This document shows, in pieces, positions 1-4,809 of a stretch of 10,285 nt of DNA (positions within the stretch are counted from its first letter, which is position 1; the number at the start of each line of letters is the position of its first letter). The translations under genes were made by a program, and so were the position numbers. The stretch is from positions 1 to 10,285 of the forward strand of contig CAMNAE010000036.1 in the NCBI GenBank assembly GCA_946530565.1, in the 5' to 3' direction. The notes under the pieces were generated by a model that searched no databases, was not told where the DNA came from, and was given only the letters and a program-made list of their open reading frames with translations. The stretch comes from an uncultured Oscillibacter sp. (GTDB lineage Bacteria > Bacillota > Clostridia > Oscillospirales > Oscillospiraceae).

Positions 1-113
1 ACAACCGCATATTCCCGCAGGGCGCCTTGAACGGCCGTGAGCCGGACTGGACGCTCCAGGAGGATCCGGAGAATCTTCTTTATCCTTTATTGCTTTTATC
101 AAAGCATAAATAA
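1..113 (+). CDS. 3' end of an unidentified upstream gene (partial)
   Basis: Reading from position 3, the frame is open to a TAA at 111-113 and gives about 36 residues, beginning NRIFPQGALN and ending LLLLSKHK. The other two forward frames stop within the first 45 bases. In the first 24 codons, 20 third positions are G or C, against 16 first and 10 second positions, which is the coding pattern of this genome. The last dozen codons turn AT-rich because they coincide with the P2 arm of the glycine riboswitch. I do not recognise the protein and no domain can be named from so short a tail. If real, its gene ends inside the aptamer and its transcript may read into the riboswitch. Chance openness over 110 bases is the main alternative. 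Confidence 0.42.
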   Translation, partial: NRIFPQGALNGREPDWTLQEDPENLLYPLLLLSKHK

Positions 114-200
114 AGAATAAAGAAGTGCCGAAGGTGCAAGGCGCTTCGCGCGATCGCGAAGTACGCCGAATCTCTCAGGCAAAAGGACGGATCAGACGCC
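65..200 (+). promoter_or_regulatory. glycine riboswitch, single aptamer (gcvT-type)
   Basis: The aptamer carries the family's conserved pieces in order: P1 5' arm GGAGA (68-72), a P2 hairpin (75-125), GCCGAAGGTGCAAG (127-140), a P3b hairpin with arms CTTCGCG (144-150) and CGCGAAG (155-161), then TCTCTCAGGCAAAAGGAC (171-188), whose first bases close P1. Glycine riboswitches are known to control glycine cleavage genes and glycine/alanine transporters. The gene downstream is a sodium:alanine symporter, which fits. Only one aptamer is present; no second core follows. The short helix at 198-225 (GCC, TTGG/CCAA, GGC) may play the part of the ghost aptamer helix described for singlet glycine riboswitches, but that is inference. 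P2 is unusually long, about 21 pairs. No promoter is visible in bases 1-67, so transcription must start further left or come from the upstream gene. Confidence 0.94.
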
Positions 201-235
201 GCATGTTGGCCTTTCCCAATCTGGCAGATGATCAA

Positions 236-268
236 GCCCGTCTCCGTTTCCGGAGGCGGGCGTTTTTT
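236..268 (+). terminator. intrinsic terminator, riboswitch expression platform
   Basis: Arms GCCCGTCTCCG (236-246) and CGGAGGCGGGC (251-261) pair over 11 positions with one G-U wobble and a 4-base loop, followed by G and six T (263-268). It lies after the glycine aptamer and 32 bases before the symporter start, as expected of a transcriptional riboswitch. An alternative pairing could dismantle it: GACGG plus ATCA (186-194), overlapping the aptamer's 3' conserved end, can pair with TGAT (229-232) and CCGTC (238-242) in the terminator's 5' arm. Because the antiterminator reuses aptamer bases, glycine binding would favour termination, an OFF switch. That direction is inferred; an OFF response has been reported for a Streptococcus pyogenes symporter riboswitch. 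Confidence 0.88.
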
Positions 269-300
269 GCGGCGAAATGTTTTTGGGAGAGAAAATCATC

Positions 301-1692
301 ATGGACGCACTTCTGAAGCTGGTACAGACCATCAACGGCTATCTTTCCGACTATGTACTGATCGTACTGCTCGTCGGCACGGGCCTCTATTTCTCGATCC
401 GCACGAATTTCGTGCAGGTCCGCTGTTTTGGCGAGGGTATGAAAAAGGTCTTCGGCAACCTCTCGCTGCACGGCGGCAGGCACCACGGCGGCATCAGCTC
501 CTTCCAGGCGCTCGCGACGGCGGTCGCCGCGCAGGTCGGCACGGGCAACATCGTCGGCGCCTGCGGCGCGATCCTGATCGGCGGCCCGGGCGCGATCTTC
601 TGGATGTGGATCATCGCCTTTTTCGGCATGGCGACGATCTATGCCGAGGCCGTGCTCGCGCAGGATACGCGCGTGGTGAATGATAAGGGCGAGGCCGCCG
701 GCGGCCCGGTCTATTACATCCACCGCGCATTTCCCAATGCTTTCGGAAAGTTCCTCGCGGTCTTCTTCTCGGTCGCGATCATCCTTGCGCTCGGCTTCAT
801 GGGCTGCATGGTGCAGTCCAACTCGATCGCGGAGTCCTGCACGAACGCCTTCGGTATCCCCGGCTGGGTGGTCGGCATCCTCGTGAGCATTTTCGCCGGG
901 CTCATCTTCATCGGCGGCGTGCACCGGCTCGCCTCCGTCACCGAGAAGCTCGTGCCGATCATGGCCTGCCTCTATCTCATCGGCGGCCTCATCGTGCTGA
1001 TCGCCCGCATCACTTACATCCCCGCAACGATCGGCATGATCTTCAAGTACGCCTTTGTGCCCAACGCCCTTCTCGGCGGCAGCCTCGGCTACGCGATCAA
1101 GACCGCGATCTCCCAGGGCGTCAAGCGCGGCCTCTTTTCGAATGAGGCCGGCATGGGCTCCACCCCGCACGCGCATGCCCTTGCCAAGGTCGAGACCCCG
1201 CACGACCAGGGCGTCGTCGCAATGATCGGCGTCTTCATCGACACCTTCGTCGTCCTCACGATGACGGCCCTCGTCGTGATCTCCACGCTCTACACCTCCG
1301 ACGGCGTGCTGGTAAACGGCGCTGCCGACGGCGTCGCCAAAACGAACATGGCGCAGCTCGCCTTCTCCCGCGTCTTCGGCGACACCTTCGGCCCCGTGTT
1401 CGTGGCGGTCTGCCTGCTGTTCTTCGCCTTTTCAACGATCCTGAGCTGGAACCTTTTCGGCCGCGTGAACATCGAATATCTCTTCGGCAAGGCATCGGTC
1501 AAGATCTATTCCGTGATCGCGATCATCTTCGTCTTCCTCGGCTCGCTCCTCTCGAATGACCTCGTCTGGGAGCTCGCGGATCTGTTCAATCAGCTCATGG
1601 TCCTGCCGAACGTGATCGCCCTGATCGCCCTGGGCGGCTGGGTCGTCACGAGCGCCAAAGAGGGCGAGGCGCGCTGGAAGGCGAAGAAGTGA
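301..1692 (+). CDS. sodium:alanine/glycine symporter, AGCS family
   Basis: Predicted inner-membrane Na+-coupled carrier for alanine or glycine, relatives being AgcS and AlsT. The 463-residue protein is of family length. It has the early segment LIVLLVGTGLYFSIRTNFVQVR, given here as LLVGTGLYFSIRT at about 23-35, QVGTGNIVGA (78-87), the AGCS signature GGPGAIFWMWIIAFFG (94-109), and SNEAGMGSTPHAHA (280-293), with many hydrophobic segments throughout. A Lys-rich tail closes it. I start at ATG 301, preceded by GGGAGAG (285-291) with 9 bases of spacing; an in-frame ATG at 277 follows the terminator directly and has no ribosome site. The glycine riboswitch upstream points to glycine as at least one substrate or signal; glutamine is an alternative seen with AlsT. 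The gene appears monocistronic, with no clear terminator immediately downstream. Family assignment is firm, exact substrate is not. Confidence 0.95.
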   Translation: MDALLKLVQTINGYLSDYVLIVLLVGTGLYFSIRTNFVQVRCFGEGMKKVFGNLSLHGGRHHGGISSFQALATAVAAQVGTGNIVGACGAILIGGPGAIFWMWIIAFFGMATIYAEAVLAQDTRVVNDKGEAAGGPVYYIHRAFPNAFGKFLAVFFSVAIILALGFMGCMVQSNSIAESCTNAFGIPGWVVGILVSIFAGLIFIGGVHRLASVTEKLVPIMACLYLIGGLIVLIARITYIPATIGMIFKYAFVPNALLGGSLGYAIKTAISQGVKRGLFSNEAGMGSTPHAHALAKVETPHDQGVVAMIGVFIDTFVVLTMTALVVISTLYTSDGVLVNGAADGVAKTNMAQLAFSRVFGDTFGPVFVAVCLLFFAFSTILSWNLFGRVNIEYLFGKASVKIYSVIAIIFVFLGSLLSNDLVWELADLFNQLMVLPNVIALIALGGWVVTSAKEGEARWKAKK

Positions 1693-1730
1693 GCGTCACG
1701 ATCGGTTGACAGATTCACATAACACTGCGG

Positions 1731-1806
1731 TTTTCCCTGTGGAAAAGTGGAGAGATCCGGTGGAAAAGCGGCCTTTTCCACCGCGGTTTTCCACGGCTGT
1801 GGAAAA
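1731..1806. repeat. cluster of five TTTTCCACN 9-mers in nested inverted repeats (DnaA-box-like)
   Basis: Five 9-mers sharing TTTTCCAC lie within 69 bases: TGTGGAAAA at 1738-1746 and 1798-1806 (minus-strand TTTTCCACA), GGTGGAAAA at 1759-1767 (minus-strand TTTTCCACC), and TTTTCCACC at 1774-1782 and TTTTCCACG at 1787-1795 on the plus strand. They build three hairpins with 4-base loops: 1731-1746, 1760-1781 (9 perfect pairs) and 1787-1806 (8 perfect pairs), with the palindrome CCGCGG (1781-1786) between the last two. TTTTCCACA fits the relaxed DnaA-box consensus TTWTNCACA; the other three differ at the last base. None is followed by a T-run, so ordinary termination is a poor explanation. Binding by DnaA or another dimeric regulator is inference. 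Confidence 0.6.
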
Positions 1807-1810
1807 GTTG

Positions 1811-1870
1811 ACATAATTTTTTGAAATTTTTCTGATTTTTTTCAAAAAAACTCTTTTCTTTTTGAAAATG
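1811..1870. other. AT-rich tract (17% GC) beside the 9-mer cluster
   Basis: By direct count this 60-base stretch has 10 G or C, in a region where coding DNA is near 60% GC. It consists of T-runs and A-runs such as TTTTTTT followed by CAAAAAAA. It could be the unwinding element of an origin, an UP-element or curved DNA feeding the divIC promoter, or simply unconstrained spacer. TTGACA at 1808-1813 abuts it, with TCTGAT 17 bases later as a poor -10. Confidence 0.55.
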
Positions 1871-1889
1871 ATGCGCTAAGATGTAAAGT
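1862..1889 (+). promoter_or_regulatory. possible divIC promoter
   Basis: TTGAAA (1862-1867), 16 bases, then TAAAGT (1884-1889) gives five and four matches to the -35 and -10 consensus. It lies about 50 bases before the divIC start. TTGACA (1808-1813) with TCTGAT (1831-1836) at 17 bases is a rival. Neither is strong enough to choose with confidence. Confidence 0.28.
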
Positions 1890-1937
1890 ACCTGAAGATT
1901 ACAGCGTCAGGACTTTCAAAAAGAGAGGGTGAGGGCC

Positions 1938-2234
1938 GTGAATACCGCCGCTGAAAAGCCGCGCCGCATCGCACTGCCCCTGCGCATTCTTCTGATCGTC
2001 CTGATTTTTGCGGCGCTCGGCTGGCGCGCAACGGCGGTCCACGCACAGCTTCAAACGGCCCGCGAAGAGCGTGACCGTCTCCAGCTCGCTGTTTCTGCCA
2101 AGCAGCAGGAAAACGAAGCTCTCTCCGCGCAGCTCTCCGCCGGCGCGACCGAAGAAAAACTGGAAGAGATCGCCCGCGAGGAGCTCGGTCTTGTCACCCA
2201 GAACGAGTATGTCTTCTACGACGTCAGCTCGTAA
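1938..2234 (+). CDS. divIC: septum formation initiator family protein (DivIC/FtsB-like)
   Basis: Predicted small bitopic membrane protein of the divisome, the family that in Bacillota partners FtsL and DivIB (in Gram-negatives FtsB with FtsL and FtsQ) to activate septal wall synthesis. The 98-residue product has a short basic cytoplasmic start (EKPRR), one membrane segment at about 16-31 (ALPLRILLIVLIFAALGW), then a coiled coil (QTAREERDRLQLAVSAKQQ and on) and a C-terminal EIAREELGLVTQNEYVFYDV motif typical of the family; only the parts quoted in runs are read directly. GTG 1938 is preferred because GAGAGG (1923-1928) lies 9 bases upstream; GTG 1929 would sit on top of that site. In Bacillus subtilis divIC is also followed by an S1-domain gene (yabR), matching the neighbour here. 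Confidence 0.87.
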   Translation: MNTAAEKPRRIALPLRILLIVLIFAALGWRATAVHAQLQTAREERDRLQLAVSAKQQENEALSAQLSAGATEEKLEEIAREELGLVTQNEYVFYDVSS

Positions 2235-2257
2235 AGAAAAACATCATACGTACGCAC

Positions 2258-2298
2258 GACCCGGAACGGCCCTTTCAGCAAGGCGCTCCGGGTCTTTT
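2258..2298 (+). terminator. hairpin between divIC and the S1 gene, possible weak terminator
   Basis: Arms GACCCGGA (2258-2265) and TCCGGGTC (2287-2294) are perfectly complementary, with an inner GCC/GGC pairing, followed by only four T (2295-2298). The short T-run suggests partial termination or an attenuator, so the S1 gene may still be co-transcribed with divIC. No convincing promoter is seen between the hairpin and the S1 start. Confidence 0.5.
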
Positions 2299-2347
2299 CC
2301 GGAGGCATCCGGGCAATTCTTGAAAAAAGGAGTCACACAAAACATCT

Positions 2348-2842
2348 ATGGAGCTGCAGGTTGGGAGTATTGTAAACGGCAAGGTCACCAGCATCACCAA
2401 GTTCGGCGCGTTTGTACAGTTGGAGCAGGGAGGCTCCGGCCTTGTGCACATCTCGGAGGTTGCGAACACCTTCGTAAACGACGTCCACGATTTCCTTCAG
2501 GAGGGGCAGGAGGTCAAGGTCCTCGTGCTCTCCACCGAGAACGGAAAGATCAACCTCTCGATCAAAAAGACCCAGCCCCGCCCGGCCGGCGGAGGCAGAA
2601 GCGGTCCCGTGCGCTCCGCTGCAGCGGCGCCGCGCCTTGCCTTTGCGGGTGCACCGAGAGCTGCCGCGCCCAGAGTCGCCGCGACGCCTGCCAATCTGGA
2701 GGCCGCCTCCGGCGAGACGCTGCCGCCCTCCGGCGACCAGCTCTTCGAGGATAAGCTCAAGCGCTTCCTCTCTGCCTCTGAAGGCAAGATGGCCGACCTG
2801 AACCGCAGCCGCGACGGTCACCGCGGCCGCCACAAGAGATAA
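2348..2842 (+). CDS. S1 RNA-binding domain protein (YabR/GSP13-like)
   Basis: The 164-residue protein has one S1 domain at about residues 3-74. It starts LQVGSIVNGKVTSITKFGAF, continues through GGSGLVHISEV (28-38) and the acidic VNDVHDFLQEGQEVKVLVL, and ends in GKINLSIKK (66-74), the usual last strand of the fold. Such stand-alone S1 proteins bind RNA or ribosomes; the precise role is not known. Residues 75-130 are rich in Ala, Pro, Gly and Arg and look disordered. A short helical stretch (FEDKLKRFLSASEGKMADL, about 133-151) and a basic His/Arg tail finish it. AGGAG (2328-2332) lies 15 bases before ATG 2348, a rather long spacing, but no nearer start is in frame. The divIC-S1 order is conserved in Bacillota, supporting the family name. 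Confidence 0.9.
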   Translation: MELQVGSIVNGKVTSITKFGAFVQLEQGGSGLVHISEVANTFVNDVHDFLQEGQEVKVLVLSTENGKINLSIKKTQPRPAGGGRSGPVRSAAAAPRLAFAGAPRAAAPRVAATPANLEAASGETLPPSGDQLFEDKLKRFLSASEGKMADLNRSRDGHRGRHKR

Positions 2843-2849
2843 AAGCAAA

Positions 2850-2899
2850 CAGCCGCTGCCGTGCCCCGGAAGAAGGGGATACGGCAGCGGCTGTTTTTT
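2850..2899. terminator. strong bidirectional intrinsic terminator
   Basis: Arms CAGCCGCTGCCGT (2850-2862) and ACGGCAGCGGCTG (2881-2893) are perfectly complementary over 13 pairs, with CCCC/GGGG adding an upper helix, then six T (2894-2899). Read leftward the stem is followed by TTTGCTTTT, so it can serve both the S1 gene and the convergent ABC transporter gene that ends at 2915. Confidence 0.93.
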
Positions 2900-2914
2900 G
2901 TGCGCGTCTGCGCC

Positions 2915-4615
2915 TTAAGACAGCGGTTCGAGGCGGCCGGAGACGATCCGGGACCGCTTTTGGCACAGTGAGGCCGAGAGCGAGCGATGGGTCGTGAGGA
3001 CGACGATGCGACGCGGATCGGAGAGGATGTTTTTGAGCACCTGTTCTTCAAGCGCGGGATCAAGTGCGGAGGTCGCTTCGTCCAGAAGCAGCACCGGCGC
3101 AGTGCGCAAAAGCGCACGGGCGATCGCGATGCGCTGGCTTTGCCCCTCTGAAAGGCCGAGCCCGCCGCTGCCAAGGCGCGTTTCGAGTCCGTGTGGCAGC
3201 GCCCGGACAAAGTCAGCGGCACAGGCGATCTCCAGTGCGTTCCAGAGTTCTTCTTCGGAAGCGTCCTGCCTCGCCATGCGCAGATTGTCGGCGATCGAAG
3301 CGGCAAAGAGGCTTGCCCCCTGCGGCACTGCGGCAAAGAGAGGGCGTGTTGCGGATGAGAGCGGGAGGGTAAGATCGCCCACGCAGATCTCGGCGGATCC
3401 GGAAGAGAGCGGCAGGAGACCGAGCAGCAGCTTCAAAAGCGTCGTCTTGCCCTCGCCGGAGGGGCCGGGGACCGCGAGGCTTTCACCGGTCGTGAGCGAG
3501 AAGCAAGCGTCCGTCAAAACAGCGTCGGCCCGATCGTGGTAGGCGTACGCGGCGTGCTCGACGCGCAGCGTGAGCGGCTCGCCCTGCCGCCACAAATCGA
3601 GCGCTCGCGCGGCGGTCTCCAAGCCGCTTTCGTCGCACGCTTCACAGGGGAGCGCCATAAACGAACGGTAACGCTCGGCGGCGACGGAAGCCGAAGCCAG
3701 CGAGGGGATCAGGGCCAGAAGCGCGCCGAAGGCCTCGGTGAGCTCTCCGGCAAGCAGCAGAAAGAGAATAAAAGTGCCGGTCGTCGAATCGCCCTGCCAG
3801 AGCCGCCATACACCGCGCAGCAGGCACAAAAGGGCCGCGACCGCTCCGGTCATGCGGTTTACAGACCGCAGCAGCGCCGCGTTTCGGCTCTGCGCAAGAC
3901 GCGAAAAGCGATAGCGCGCGAAGAGTTTGCCAAGGCGGGATAAAAAAAGTGCTTCCAGAGAAAAGATGCGCAGAGGATAGATCCTGCGGATGCTCTCAGA
4001 CTGCAGAGATAAGATCTCGGCACGCTCTTCACGGATCATCAGATCCAGACGTGAGAGCGCGCGGCTCAGCGGGCGCGTCAGCAGGAGAGATGTTGGTGCT
4101 GCGATCACGGCAAGAAGAGCGATGACCGGGTCGAGAAAGAGCAGCACAAGGAAGATCACGGAGAGTTCCGCTCCGCGCACGATCAGTGTGGGGAAGAGCC
4201 CGCAGACTCCGGCGGAGAGCGTCTCGGCGTCGGTGTTCAGGCGGCTCAAAAGATCGCCGGAGCGGCTGGCTTCGATCGTTTGAAGATCCAGATGCAGTAA
4301 TTTTTCTGAAGCGGCTTCGGCCAGAGAGGAAAAGGCCGAGCTCTGCACTTCGGCGGCAAGGAGCGAAGAGGCCGCGGAGAGTGCAAGGCCAAGAAGCACC
4401 AGCGCGGACGCGATCACGGCGGGGAACAGCGCGGCCGTGTGACGGAGCACTGCGTCGATCAGAGCGCGGGAGGCAAGCGCGCTGCCGACTGAGCAGAGCG
4501 CAGACGTGAGCGAGAATACGAGAAAAAACGCAAGCTTACGGCGGTGCTTCAATAAAAGCGGCCCAAAAAAATCGAACAGCTGCCGCAGCAGCGCCAATAA
4601 CGACTCCTGCTCCAT
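2915..4615 (-). CDS. ABC exporter half-transporter, fused membrane and ATPase domains
   Basis: The 566-residue protein is a type I exporter (MsbA/LmrA-like) half-transporter that should work as a dimer; the substrate cannot be read from sequence. The membrane domain spans about residues 20-310, with hydrophobic segments near 28-45, 66-88, 150-180 and 253-300. The ATPase domain follows from about 350: Walker A GPSGEGKT (384-391), Q-loop Gln432 in AVPQGASLF, signature LSEGQ (488-492), Walker B VLLLDE (508-513), D-loop SALD and H-loop His543 in TTHRS. All catalytic motifs are intact. Length is slightly short for the class because the C-terminal region after the H-loop is brief. ATG 4615 is preceded on the minus strand by GGGAGG with 8 bases of spacing. 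It has its own promoter and a terminator, so it is probably expressed alone. A single half-transporter gene suggests a homodimer, or a partner elsewhere. Confidence 0.93.
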   Translation of the reverse strand: MEQESLLALLRQLFDFFGPLLLKHRRKLAFFLVFSLTSALCSVGSALASRALIDAVLRHTAALFPAVIASALVLLGLALSAASSLLAAEVQSSAFSSLAEAASEKLLHLDLQTIEASRSGDLLSRLNTDAETLSAGVCGLFPTLIVRGAELSVIFLVLLFLDPVIALLAVIAAPTSLLLTRPLSRALSRLDLMIREERAEILSLQSESIRRIYPLRIFSLEALFLSRLGKLFARYRFSRLAQSRNAALLRSVNRMTGAVAALLCLLRGVWRLWQGDSTTGTFILFLLLAGELTEAFGALLALIPSLASASVAAERYRSFMALPCEACDESGLETAARALDLWRQGEPLTLRVEHAAYAYHDRADAVLTDACFSLTTGESLAVPGPSGEGKTTLLKLLLGLLPLSSGSAEICVGDLTLPLSSATRPLFAAVPQGASLFAASIADNLRMARQDASEEELWNALEIACAADFVRALPHGLETRLGSGGLGLSEGQSQRIAIARALLRTAPVLLLDEATSALDPALEEQVLKNILSDPRRIVVLTTHRSLSASLCQKRSRIVSGRLEPLS

Positions 4616-4656
4616 TGTGCGGACCTCCCTTCTCAGATATATATGATATTTTTTTC

Positions 4657-4685
4657 AGTATAGTGTATTTTTGCATGCTTTGCAA
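4657..4685 (-). promoter_or_regulatory. promoter of the ABC exporter gene
   Basis: On the minus strand TTGCAA (4680-4685) is followed after exactly 17 bases by TATACT (4657-4662), with an A-rich initial region. This gives four and five matches to the -35 and -10 consensus and places the start of transcription about 35 bases before the ABC gene. Confidence 0.72.
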
Positions 4686-4732
4686 GGCAGACCAACACCC
4701 AAATTTTTGACCTCAAGTTGCTTTTCTTGCTC

Positions 4733-4761
4733 TTGCGCAAGGCGGTCTTCTGTGGTATGGT
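4733..4761 (+). promoter_or_regulatory. promoter of the Na/Pi transporter - dnaD - dnaI operon
   Basis: TTGCGC (4733-4738), 17 bases, then TATGGT (4756-4761) preceded by TGG, which makes an extended -10. TATTAT (4761-4766) is an overlapping alternative -10. The -35 is embedded in the perfect palindrome CTTGCGCAAG (4732-4741), which could be an operator. It diverges from the ABC gene promoter; about 50 bases separate the two -35 elements. Confidence 0.55.
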
Positions 4762-4809
4762 ATTATCGCCAGTTTATCCGACATTCATTCTTGTCAGGAG
4801 GAAAGCATT

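Noticed and set aside
42..69. Hairpin CCGGA-CTGGA / TCCAG-TCCGG as a separate regulatory element
   Set aside because: It overlaps both the apparent coding tail and the aptamer's P1 arm and has no T-run; chance pairing in GC-rich sequence is likely.
1..230. Tandem glycine riboswitch with a second aptamer
   Set aside because: Only one set of the conserved core pieces is present; neither bases 1-67 nor 196-235 contain a second AGGCAAAAGGAC-like end or a GCCGAAGG-like core.
277..300. ATG 277 as the symporter start
   Set aside because: It falls 9 bases after the terminator T-run and has no ribosome site; ATG 301 has GGGAGAG at 9 bases and begins at the family's usual N-terminus.
232..1203. A 323-residue open frame on the minus strand, opposite the symporter gene
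   Set aside because: Its product is a run of Asp, His, Arg and Ala without any recognisable fold, as expected of a mirror frame in GC-rich coding DNA, and the plus-strand symporter with its signature motifs explains the region.
1706..1734. TTGACA at 1706-1711 as a promoter -35
   Set aside because: No acceptable -10 lies 15-19 bases downstream; that stretch is GGTTTTC.
1929..1937. GTG 1929 as the divIC start
   Set aside because: The AGAGAGG ribosome site touches it directly, leaving no spacing, whereas GTG 1938 has a normal distance.
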